5,698 nt of DNA from Dethiosulfovibrio sp. (GTDB lineage Bacteria; Synergistota; Synergistia; Synergistales; Dethiosulfovibrionaceae), in the NCBI GenBank assembly GCA_028709985.1, contig JAQUTB010000131.1, forward strand, positions 1 to 5,698, in the 5' to 3' direction. Numbering within the stretch: the first letter of the stretch is position 1; each line of letters starts with the position of its first letter. This document shows, piece after piece, positions 1 to 5,137 of this stretch. The translations under genes were made by a program, and so were the position numbers. The notes under the pieces were generated by a model, which had not been told where the DNA came from, ran no database searches, and was given only the letters and a program-made list of their open reading frames with translations.

Positions 1-414
1 GTAGGCCCTGACAGCTATGGCGGCCGTTGCGGTGTAGGTTCCCATGGGGTTTTTAACCGGCCTGTGTCTGGCGACCTTACCGGTCACGAAGATCCTCACG
101 TTGTAGGAGGACCCCAGTTTAATTATGCCCTCCACGTCACCGTCAAGCGCCAGCCTTGCGGCCTTGCTCTCTTTTATCTTTTTGAGCTGGGCCTGGTTTA
201 CCAGAGGGTATCCCTTTTCCAGAAGCATCCGACTGACAACCGCCTCGGCGGACCCTATATCCAGGCCCTGCTGAAAGGGATCCTGAGAGTTTTCGTATAT
301 CACCATGGCTATAGCCTTGCCTTTAGGCAGAGGATTACCGTGAGCGATTCCAGCGCAGAGCAACAGCGACAGGACGGCCCACAGAAGCAGCCTCCTTGAT
401 CCTATAGTAACCAT
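1..414 (-). CDS. Secreted CsgG/LpoB/FlgT-like envelope protein, C-terminus cut off by the window edge
   Basis: The first 138 codons are present and the frame is still open at base 1. The ATG at 414-412 lies one base after the TAG of the upstream gene, so translation is probably coupled; I see no independent ribosome site at normal spacing. Residues 1-26 form a signal peptide: Arg-Arg at 7-8, a Leu-rich core at 9-24, and likely cleavage after Ala-His-Gly. Cys20 is not in a proper lipobox. The mature part has a strand-like stretch (AIAMVIYE, 34-41), a helix after IGSAEAVV with LLEKGYPLVN (64-73), then a GDVEGIIKLG helix and a VRIFVTGKV strand (92-114), then TYTATAAIAVRA. This order resembles the alpha/beta fold shared by CsgG, LpoB and the FlgT middle domain, in which many members work at the outer membrane. 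The family call is by pattern only. The operon partner is also CsgG-like, which supports it. Confidence 0.72.
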   Translation of the reverse strand, partial: MVTIGSRRLLLWAVLSLLLCAGIAHGNPLPKGKAIAMVIYENSQDPFQQGLDIGSAEAVVSRMLLEKGYPLVNQAQLKKIKESKAARLALDGDVEGIIKLGSSYNVRIFVTGKVARHRPVKNPMGTYTATAAIAVRAY

Positions 415-415
415 C

Positions 416-1876
416 CTAAAGTTTTTTATCCTTAATAAAGTCCAGAGCCGGAACGTAATTGGGGTTTATCTCCAGGGCCCTATCCATCCAGGATCTAGCG
501 TCGGATTTACGCCTGAGGTTAAAGGCGGTACGTCCGGCCCAGTAGGCGTGGAGATAGTTTCCCTCTGGATAGAGGTTGAAGGCGCGGTCGAACATCTCAA
601 AGGCCTTTTTATACTGCTTTTTGGAGTAGGCGCTGTAGGCCCCTCTGTGGGCTATTTTTATGTTGTTTTTCGTGCGTTTGTCCGTGGGATAGAGGTCTAT
701 CACCTCGGACTGAACCGACGTGTTGCCCACGGAATCATCCTGGACAACGGCCGGCTTAGGGCTCTGTTCCTGAGCCAAAACTGCCTTTTGTACCTGAACG
801 GCGGATCTTCCACTGGAAGACGTTACCTTGGGCTGAGGGGATGGCTGATCAGGGACGGAGGCGACCGCCACGACAGGAGACTGGGTTGCTTCCACCGGGG
901 CGGCCTCGGCTACCGACGCGGTCGAACCTCCTAACGCCGCCAGGGCCCGACTGTGGGTCGTTATACTTATTTCGTCTGGACTGCCGAAGAGTATCTCCAC
1001 GTTGTCCCCTCTATCGAGCTTTCCTCCGCTTCCCTTTACGACCTCACACTTGGAGTAGGCCCCCTGGGCCTCTTTGACCTTCAGGACCGCCAGATATTCC
1101 CTCTCCACCCCAAGGATAGAGCCGTCCAGGTCCACTATGGGGTTGGTCTCGAAAAACACCGCCATGAGCTGACCAGGCTGAACCCCGTCGTTGCTGCCGA
1201 CGTTGATGGTCACAGAGGAACCGGAGGCGGAAAGCACCTTATGGGCCGACCCTGGGACCATGGCCTGCATCTTCCTGGCGACCTTTACCACACAGTCGTA
1301 GGCCGCAGCGGCCAGGATACCACCGTTCTCGCTCTCGAAATAGCCGCCGTACTGGGTGGCTATACCGCCTATGCTCTTATCAGCGGTTCCCTTTTCACGG
1401 GCCACCATGCGAACCTTGCCGGTTTCAACGTCTATGACCCGAAGGTCAAGGGCCACCGTTGCCTTCTGATTCCCCACCGCGATACCGCCCCAACCTCCTA
1501 TGGGCAGGGGTATTACTCCGCCGGACTGGTTGAAGCTAAACTCGGTTATCGCGCCTATTACCACCGTCTCCACCCCCGCGATCCTACCTAGGGATACCGC
1601 TGTGCTTGGGTCGAGAACTCCCGTGGCCGATAGGCTCTGCTCTCTGGCTATGGCCTCCATACGGCTTCTCTCGTAAACCTCGAAGGCCCCGGTCTTGAAA
1701 AGCTCGGTGGTGAGCATATCGGTTATGCCACGACACACAGCGTCGGTAGCAAGGGAGCCTTCGTTGCCGTTGTTCTGAAACTCCAGCACAGCGAGCCTCA
1801 TTTTGGCGTCAGACGGGACTACAAAACAAAAAAAAATGAAAATAATTAAAAATAACCGCTTCGTTAAGATCAACAT
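416..1876 (-). CDS. Secreted CsgG-family protein with FlgT-C-like domain and C-terminal TPRs
   Basis: 486 residues. Residues 1-24 are a signal peptide (Lys-Arg at 6-7, an Ile/Phe-rich core, Pro-Ser-Asp-Ala before the cut) without a lipobox, unlike the lipoprotein CsgG of curli systems. Residues 25-205 match the CsgG family: KMRLAVLEFQN, then TDMLTTELFKTGAFEVYER, then LGRIAGVETVVIGAITEF, a Gly-rich loop at 118-135, and VALDLRVIDVETGKV. Residues about 213-296 (SVTINVGSNDGVQPGQ to RGDNVEIL) look like the beta-rich C-terminal domain of the flagellar protein FlgT. A low-complexity Ala/Val/Pro/Ser/Gln linker covers about 310-395. Two TPR-like helix pairs follow at about 408-440 and 441-474. The role is probably in the periplasm or at the outer membrane, as an assembly, secretion or scaffold protein; the substrate is unknown. 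The start was chosen because GGAGG sits six bases before this ATG; an in-frame extension of 27 residues lacks one. A nine-T run lies in the signal peptide. Confidence 0.85.
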   Translation of the reverse strand: MLILTKRLFLIIFIFFCFVVPSDAKMRLAVLEFQNNGNEGSLATDAVCRGITDMLTTELFKTGAFEVYERSRMEAIAREQSLSATGVLDPSTAVSLGRIAGVETVVIGAITEFSFNQSGGVIPLPIGGWGGIAVGNQKATVALDLRVIDVETGKVRMVAREKGTADKSIGGIATQYGGYFESENGGILAAAAYDCVVKVARKMQAMVPGSAHKVLSASGSSVTINVGSNDGVQPGQLMAVFFETNPIVDLDGSILGVEREYLAVLKVKEAQGAYSKCEVVKGSGGKLDRGDNVEILFGSPDEISITTHSRALAALGGSTASVAEAAPVEATQSPVVAVASVPDQPSPQPKVTSSSGRSAVQVQKAVLAQEQSPKPAVVQDDSVGNTSVQSEVIDLYPTDKRTKNNIKIAHRGAYSAYSKKQYKKAFEMFDRAFNLYPEGNYLHAYWAGRTAFNLRRKSDARSWMDRALEINPNYVPALDFIKDKKL

Positions 1877-1882
1877 AAATCG

Positions 1883-1887
1883 CCTCC
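1883..1887 (-). promoter_or_regulatory. Ribosome binding site deciding the start of the CsgG-family gene
   Basis: GGAGG on the minus strand, six bases before the ATG at 1876-1874. It rules out two longer in-frame starts: one begins at 1957, and one nearer ATG (at about 1891) lies upstream of the GGAGG. It places a clean signal peptide directly at the N-terminus. Confidence 0.8.
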
Positions 1888-1920
1888 GCATGTATATGGG
1901 CTTACATCTCTTCTCAGAAG

Positions 1921-1950
1921 ATGATACTTCATAATGGGATAGAAAGTCAT
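1921..1950 (-). promoter_or_regulatory. Possible sigma-70-type promoter for the CsgG operon
   Basis: On the minus strand, ATGACT (1950-1945) and TATCAT (1926-1921) are separated by 18 bases. They match the consensus boxes at four and five of six positions. The region is AT-rich compared with the genes around it and leaves a leader of about 35-40 bases before the ATG at 1876. A small dyad, CTTCT-G-AGAAG, lies just downstream at 1910-1920. Transcription could also read through from the YdjM-type gene upstream, since I see no terminator between them. Confidence 0.35.
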
Positions 1951-1983
1951 CCAGCAATTATCTATTTATGAGTAAGGCTACGA

Positions 1984-2502
1984 TTATCCTGCGATCAACC
2001 TCGTGCTATCTACGTATCGCAGTGCCACAGCCCCCACCAGGGCAAGCCTCACTATGACCGATTCCGCCATCCCTCCCGTCTTAAACAGCTGAAAGACCAA
2101 ACGATGTTTTCTCCACGGTATGAACACCGGAACAGGACCAAAAAAAGCGTCCTCCAGAACGTGAAGAAGGCATCCGACGAGCAGCCAGAAAGAGACGAAC
2201 CCCAGGGCCATCTTGGCCGTAGGGGCATCTAGGGAGAGATACAAGGTCCCCTCCAGCTTTTTCAGGATAGACGACAGAGGAACTCCCTCCATATGGCGGC
2301 TAATCCACCAGGCCAACCCCAGATATGGGACGAACCAGTGGCTCCATTTACGGTGATGTTTCATCCATTTTTTGCCGTAAACCACCCTCTCTATCCAGTC
2401 GGGAAACAGCGCCCCGGCAGACGCCAAGGAGGCGGGGACCGCCTTCCCCGTGACGCCGTAGACCAGGGCAAAGGACATTATCGCGTGGCTAACTCCCATC
2501 AT
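1984..2502 (-). CDS. YdjM-type (DUF457) membrane protein, predicted metal-dependent hydrolase
   Basis: 172 residues. The family signature is clear: an N-terminal GVSHAIMS (His6), FPDWIE at 33-38 (Asp35), HHRKWSHW at 49-56 (His49, His50, His55), and HVLED at 114-118 (His114, Asp118). These conserved His and Asp residues are why the family is annotated as metal-dependent inner-membrane hydrolases; no substrate is firmly established for most members. Hydrophobic segments lie at about 8-32, 56-68, 97-116 and 147-163, consistent with several membrane spans. The length is normal for the short members. Two ATGs stand in tandem (2502-2497); GGAGG lies nine bases before the first, which I chose, but the second is possible. 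The gene is divergent from the AKR gene with 120 bases between starts, and is 107 bases upstream of the CsgG operon on the same strand. Confidence 0.85.
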   Translation of the reverse strand: MMGVSHAIMSFALVYGVTGKAVPASLASAGALFPDWIERVVYGKKWMKHHRKWSHWFVPYLGLAWWISRHMEGVPLSSILKKLEGTLYLSLDAPTAKMALGFVSFWLLVGCLLHVLEDAFFGPVPVFIPWRKHRLVFQLFKTGGMAESVIVRLALVGAVALRYVDSTRLIAG

Positions 2503-2520
2503 CGTCGACCACCTCCTCTC

Positions 2521-2610
2521 TCAAAAATTCAGATCATAAGGGAATATCCTACCACAGGGTTCCTTATACGCCTGAATGGACTTAAAATGGATCCGTAATA
2601 TCACTAAAAA
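2521..2610. promoter_or_regulatory. Divergent promoter region between the YdjM-type gene and the AKR gene
   Basis: The 120 bases between the two divergent starts must hold both promoters. On the minus strand TATGAT (2538-2533) is a good -10 match, 31 bases before the YdjM-type ATG, but no good -35 lies 16-18 bases upstream. On the plus strand TAAAAT (2583-2588) and TAATAT (2596-2601) are candidate -10 boxes; the second would give a leader of only about 15 bases. Neither has a convincing -35. I see no strong operator dyad and no riboswitch-like structure. Confidence 0.3.
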
Positions 2611-2616
2611 GGGGGA
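2611..2616 (+). promoter_or_regulatory. Ribosome binding site deciding the start of the AKR gene
   Basis: GGGGGA, six bases before the ATG at 2623. An in-frame GTG at 2617 directly abuts this site, too close to be used. The ATG also gives the usual family N-terminus, MKYR, shortly before the LGFGCMRLP motif. Confidence 0.75.
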
Positions 2617-2622
2617 GTGGAC

Positions 2623-3750
2623 ATGAAGTACCGAGTCATGCCGGGAACTGGGGAAGAGCTTTCGGCGCTGGGTTTCGGCTGTATGAGGCTGCCGGTGCGG
2701 GAAGACGGAACGGTGGATTCCGCCGAGGCCACCAGGATAATCAGGGCAGGGATAGACGGCGGCATAAACTACGTCGACACCGCCTGGCCCTATCACGGAG
2801 GGGACGGGGAGCTATTCGTCGCCGAGGCCTTAAGAGGCGGCTACAGGAAAAAGGTTAAGCTGGCGACAAAACTGCCCTGCTGGCTCACCGAGAGCCACGA
2901 CGATTTCGACGGCTTTTTGGGCAAGCAGCTGGACCGTCTTGAGACGGATCACATAGACTACTACCTGCTCCACGCCCTCAACCAGGGAAGGTGGGACCAC
3001 GTCACAGCCCTCAACGTGTTCTCTTTTCTGGACAGGGCCAAGAGGTCCGGCAAGGTGAAGAACGTGGGATTCTCCTTCCACGACGGACCGGACCTGTTCA
3101 GCACCGTCCTTGGAGCTTACGACTGGGACTTCTGCCAGATACAGTACAACTTCATAGACCAGAACTATCAGGCGGGAAGGACAGGACTCAAGGAAGCCTA
3201 CGACAGGGGTATAGGGGTTATCGTTATGGAGCCACTGAGAGGCGGCGCCCTTGTCCAGTCCGTCCCAGATGGGGTCAAGGAACTTCTAGGGAGGGAGACC
3301 CCCGGCAGGTCCCCTGCTGAGTGGGGCCTTAGATGGATATGGGACCAGAAAGAGGTCTCGGTGGTCCTGAGCGGCATGAGCTCAATGGATCAGGTGGAGC
3401 AAAACCTTCTGGCGGCGGAGAACGGACAGCCCGATAACCTCACGGACCGAGAGAGGGAGACCATGGACAAAGTCGCCAGGATCTATATGGACCGTATGGC
3501 GGTGAACTGCACCGGCTGTCGGTACTGTATGCCCTGTCCCGCAGGGGTCAAGATACCGGAGTGTTTCGCCCAGTTCAACAAGGTCACCATGCTGGACGAC
3601 CTGGCCGGAGCGAAGCAGTTCTACACCGCCTTCACCAAAGACGGAGGCAAGGCCTCCCAGTGCGTGGAATGCGGGAAATGCGAGGCAGCCTGTCCTCAGA
3701 ACATCCCCATAAGGAAGGCTCTTAAAGAGGTCGTAGCGACCTTAGAGTAG
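2623..3750 (+). CDS. Aldo/keto reductase fused to a two-cluster [4Fe-4S] ferredoxin-like domain
   Basis: 375 residues, the usual size for the COG1453-type predicted oxidoreductases. Residues 1 to about 285 form the AKR barrel. It opens with LGFGCMRLP (16-24) and has the expected catalytic tetrad: Asp52 and Tyr57 in NYVDTAWPYH, Lys83 in ATKLP, and His117 in YYLLHALN. Later barrel motifs include VGFSFHD (148-154), IQYNFIDQ (173-180) and VMEPLRGG (201-208). Residues 296-357 hold two cluster motifs: C-x2-C-x2-C-x2-C-P (Cys296, 299, 302, 305) and C-x2-C-x2-C-x3-C-P (Cys347, 350, 353, 357). That suggests electrons can pass between ferredoxin-type carriers and a carbonyl or similar substrate in the cytoplasm. 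The substrate is unknown; such proteins are common in anaerobes. It stands alone as a plus-strand unit, and its only downstream terminator on this strand is about 240 bases past the stop. Confidence 0.93.
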   Translation: MKYRVMPGTGEELSALGFGCMRLPVREDGTVDSAEATRIIRAGIDGGINYVDTAWPYHGGDGELFVAEALRGGYRKKVKLATKLPCWLTESHDDFDGFLGKQLDRLETDHIDYYLLHALNQGRWDHVTALNVFSFLDRAKRSGKVKNVGFSFHDGPDLFSTVLGAYDWDFCQIQYNFIDQNYQAGRTGLKEAYDRGIGVIVMEPLRGGALVQSVPDGVKELLGRETPGRSPAEWGLRWIWDQKEVSVVLSGMSSMDQVEQNLLAAENGQPDNLTDRERETMDKVARIYMDRMAVNCTGCRYCMPCPAGVKIPECFAQFNKVTMLDDLAGAKQFYTAFTKDGGKASQCVECGKCEAACPQNIPIRKALKEVVATLE

Positions 3751-3766
3751 GGTCACGTCTGAGTCC

Positions 3767-3964
3767 CCTCGGAGAGACCGTCCCGCCTACGCCCTGTTTC
3801 GCCCAATCGTATACTCGACCTGCCTGTTCCGTAAGAACCGCCTCGGAGGGCACGTCCTGTGCCCCCTCGGCTTGGGGCGACGTCCTGTCGCCCCATTCTT
3901 ACTACACGACGGCAGGTCGAGTATACGGGCTCAAATGGGCTACGTCGGAACGATCTCTCCGAGG
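3767..3964. ncRNA. Candidate structured RNA or palindromic element: 198-base nested inverted repeat
   Basis: Helices by eye, from the outside in: CCTCGGAGAGA (3767-3777) with 3954-3964, 11 bp perfect; GTTTC (3796-3800) with GGAAC (3947-3951), one G-U; GCCCA (3801-3805) with TGGGC (3936-3940); CGTATACTCGACCTGCC (3808-3824) with 3911-3927, 17 bp perfect; TGT (3825-3827) with ACA (3904-3906); GTAAGAA (3831-3837) with TTCTTAC (3896-3902); then two tip hairpins. So much nested pairing is unlikely by chance. The element has no ORF of its own that looks coding. It lies between convergent genes. On the plus strand it could be the 3' end of the AKR transcript, finished by the palindrome at 3987-4036. 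On the minus strand it would need its own promoter, which I do not see clearly. Alternatives are a dispersed DNA repeat of MITE or REP type; there is no evident target-site duplication. The structure is seen; the function is inferred. Confidence 0.5.
3841..3894. repeat. Twin hairpins with identical loops at the tip of the structured element
   Basis: Hairpin A has stem GGGCAC / GTGCCC (3848-3853, 3859-3864); hairpin B has stem GGGGCGAC / GTCGCCCC (3874-3881, 3887-3894). Both have the loop GTCCT on the plus strand (AGGAC on the minus strand). The nine bases ACGTCCTGT are identical in both, while the flanking stem bases differ yet stay paired in each. Each hairpin is preceded by the word CCTCGG (3841-3846 and 3865-3870). 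This is a tandem duplication whose loop is kept and whose stems have changed together, as in a protein- or RNA-binding loop. Confidence 0.8.
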
Positions 3965-3986
3965 ATTAGAGTTTTTAGAGGTGCTC

Positions 3987-4036
3987 AATAGGTAAAAGGC
4001 CGAAGGAGCCCGGGCTCCTTCGGCCTTTTACCTATT
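3987..4036. terminator. Bidirectional terminator, 50-base perfect palindrome
   Basis: The arms are 25 bases each with no mismatch, centred on CCCGGG between 4011 and 4012. Going outward from the centre, the GC-rich core GGCCGAAGGAGC is followed by AAAA/TTTT and then AGGTAAAA-type flanks, so a transcript from either side makes a strong hairpin with a short U run at its foot. It can end the AKR transcript (plus) and the operon of the membrane and Trp-rich proteins (minus). The stop codon of the Trp-rich protein gene (4034-4032) lies inside the palindrome, so ribosomes finishing there would cover part of one arm. Confidence 0.85.
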
Positions 4037-4544
4037 CTACCGTCGATCTTGGGGGAACTCCCATACCGTCCTTGGAGAACCACTGGGGGACTTCCATAGG
4101 GTTGAGGACCGGCTCGGGGACAACAGGCTGGTTGAAACAGGCCCCTTCTTCGTCGGCAAACCACCGGACTCCCCTGGGCCTGGGTCCTGGGGGGCAGAAC
4201 TCCCTGTACCACTTGCCGTCCATATGGACCCATCTTCCCCAGCCCATGGAGGTATCCCCTGCCATGGAAGGGGCTTTTCCTATGCCCTCCAGGGAAAACC
4301 AGCCTGGAACTGGGACTGGCTCCAGGGAGGCGTTAGGGACCACAGCCTGGACGTAGCACTTCCCCTGGGTGTCGGAGAACCACCGGGCCCCCTTGGCGGC
4401 AACAGGAGGATAGACCTCCCGGTACTCTCCTCCCTTTATGGAGACCCAGTTTCCCCAGGTCATGGCCGGGGTCGACCCCTCTTGAGCCCAACAGGAACCG
4501 GCCATGATCCCGAGCAGCAGCGCGATAGCGGATAAAAATCTCAT
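4032..4544 (-). CDS. Secreted protein of two Trp-rich repeat modules, function unknown
   Basis: 170 residues. I do not recognise the family. Residues 1-20 are a signal peptide (Arg2, Leu/Ile-rich core, likely cut after Cys-Trp-Ala); Cys18 lacks the Leu at -3 expected of a lipobox. The mature protein is two copies of one module, residues 28-93 and 100-167, about half identical by hand alignment. Shared landmarks are M-x-W-G-x-W-V, Y-R-E-x-x-P-P, R-W-F-x-D, G-x-C (Cys63, Cys136), Q-x-V-V-P, and V-P-x-W-F-S. One conserved Cys per module could make a single disulfide between modules; Cys117 is extra. The richness in Trp, Pro and Gly suggests a small beta-rich binding module in the periplasm or at the surface; this is inference. 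GGAGG sits seven bases before the ATG. The gene follows the membrane protein gene by 34 bases on the same strand, so the two are probably co-transcribed. Confidence 0.85.
   Translation of the reverse strand: MRFLSAIALLLGIMAGSCWAQEGSTPAMTWGNWVSIKGGEYREVYPPVAAKGARWFSDTQGKCYVQAVVPNASLEPVPVPGWFSLEGIGKAPSMAGDTSMGWGRWVHMDGKWYREFCPPGPRPRGVRWFADEEGACFNQPVVPEPVLNPMEVPQWFSKDGMGVPPRSTVE
4044..4247 (-). repeat. Second copy of the Trp-rich module within the secreted protein gene
   Basis: Codes for residues 100-167. It aligns with residues 28-93 with a one-residue insertion near GPRPRG. The Trp, Phe, Cys and Pro landmarks are kept, while the charged and linker positions have drifted, so the duplication is old rather than recent. 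Confidence 0.8.
4266..4463 (-). repeat. First copy of the Trp-rich module within the secreted protein gene
   Basis: Codes for residues 28-93, starting MTWGNWVS and ending near GIGKAPS. A short linker of six residues separates it from the second copy. Confidence 0.8.
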
Positions 4545-4578
4545 GCCCTCACCTCCAGAATAGTCTTACATGTCAATC

Positions 4579-4980
4579 CTATATCAGTACGTGCCCTCCT
4601 GCAAGGAGAGAAAAGCCTAAAAGTCCCTTGAACAGCAGAGAGAGCACCATCAGGATGAACACCGCGAGGATGGAGGCAACACAGCTCTCGCCAAAGGACA
4701 GTTTTCCCCTTCCAGGGAGGTAGAGAACCGTCTTGAACACCGCAGCCTGGACCAAGAAGGCTATAATTCCAAAGCCAAAGTATCCCGAATGGCCGTGAAA
4801 CGCTCCGGCGATCACAGGGGACAAAAAGGTAGAGGCCACCGCTCCGGCGAAGGTGGCGAGCCATGCGTTGCCGTAGGACGGGGCGGTACCAAACATAAAC
4901 CTACAGGCCATCTTAAGGCCTATGGCGGAGAACAGCGCCGAGACCGCGGCGGTGAATATAATCGGCCCCATGGGCATCAT
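4579..4980 (-). CDS. Small integral membrane protein, function unknown
   Basis: 133 residues; the family is not recognised. Four hydrophobic segments are visible at about 6-24, 38-60, 66-86 and 97-120, with basic residues in the loops between them (Lys23, Arg27, Lys83, Arg91, Lys93). A His-Gly-His (62-64) lies in the loop between the second and third segments, and Gly and Ala are common within the helices. It is probably an inner-membrane protein with four spans. The start is the first of two tandem ATGs (4980-4975): AAGGAG lies nine bases upstream, and the reading frame before it, though open for 52 more codons, covers the promoter and lacks a ribosome site. The secreted Trp-rich protein gene follows after 34 bases. 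The upstream alcohol dehydrogenase gene is divergent. Confidence 0.8.
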   Translation of the reverse strand: MMPMGPIIFTAAVSALFSAIGLKMACRFMFGTAPSYGNAWLATFAGAVASTFLSPVIAGAFHGHSGYFGFGIIAFLVQAAVFKTVLYLPGRGKLSFGESCVASILAVFILMVLSLLFKGLLGFSLLAGGHVLI

Positions 4981-5014
4981 GAATATCAGCTCCTTAAAGT
5001 ATTTTCGACTAAAG

Positions 5015-5023
5015 ATATTACCA
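5015..5023 (-). promoter_or_regulatory. Extended -10 promoter element for the membrane protein operon
   Basis: TGGTAATAT on the minus strand: a TG-n extension followed by TAATAT. It would start transcription near 5008, about 28 bases before the ATG. The -35 region is weak, which is normal for extended -10 promoters. Confidence 0.45.
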
Positions 5024-5027
5024 CAGG

Positions 5028-5047
5028 GACGGCTAAAATGGGCCGTC
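5028..5047. promoter_or_regulatory. Inverted repeat between divergent promoters, possible operator
   Basis: GACGGC (5028-5033) and GCCGTC (5042-5047) are separated by eight bases. The dyad overlaps the expected -35 region of the membrane protein operon and lies upstream of the alcohol dehydrogenase promoter, where a regulator could act on both. With six-base arms this could be chance. Confidence 0.25.
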
Positions 5048-5078
5048 GTCTTCCTTGGCAATTCACAGAAGAAAGCTG

Positions 5079-5087
5079 TGCTATACT
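5079..5087 (+). promoter_or_regulatory. Extended -10 promoter element for the alcohol dehydrogenase gene
   Basis: TGCTATACT: a TG-n extension followed by TATACT, a five-of-six match. The predicted start is near 5094, giving a leader of about 44 bases to the GTG. TTGGCA (5055-5060) is 21 bases upstream, too far to be a standard -35. A small dyad, CACAG (5064-5068) and CTGTG (5076-5080), spans the spacer and could hold a regulator. Confidence 0.5.
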
Positions 5088-5137
5088 GGTTCGAGAAGCT
5101 ACAGGAAGACTTAAAAATCACAAGGGGGTTTTGCAAA

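Noticed and set aside
953..1591. A 212-codon open frame on the plus strand, antisense to the CsgG-family gene
   Set aside because: It lies wholly within a gene with clear domains and ribosome site, has no family-like motifs, and its composition is what the opposite strand of a GC-rich gene gives.
1877..1957. Upstream extension of the CsgG-family protein by 27 residues
   Set aside because: The extension covers the GGAGG site and AT-rich leader and would bury the signal peptide behind a charged segment.
2521..2796. A 91-codon minus-strand frame over the start of the AKR gene
   Set aside because: It is antisense to the conserved AKR N-terminus and crosses the divergent promoter region; no ribosome site or recognisable motif.
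3767..3964. 6S RNA, CRISPR array or integron attC site as explanations of the palindromic element
   Set aside because: 6S RNA is a single rod with one open central bubble, not two tip hairpins. There are only two repeat-like units with no spacer pattern, so no CRISPR array. The RYYYAAC/GTTRRRY core sites of attC are absent.
4485..4544. Lipoprotein signal (Ala-Gly-Ser-Cys18) in the Trp-rich secreted protein
   Set aside because: The -3 position is Ala rather than Leu/Val/Ile, and a standard cut after Cys-Trp-Ala just downstream fits better, although a lipoprotein cannot be fully excluded.
4541..4864. A 107-codon minus-strand frame overlapping the membrane protein gene
   Set aside because: It is a different frame of the same strand as the four-span protein, with no transmembrane pattern or ribosome site; it is a shadow.
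4981..5136. Upstream extension of the four-span membrane protein by 52 residues
   Set aside because: It runs through the divergent promoter region, has no ribosome site at its ATG, and does not read like protein of this genome; AAGGAG marks the internal tandem ATG.
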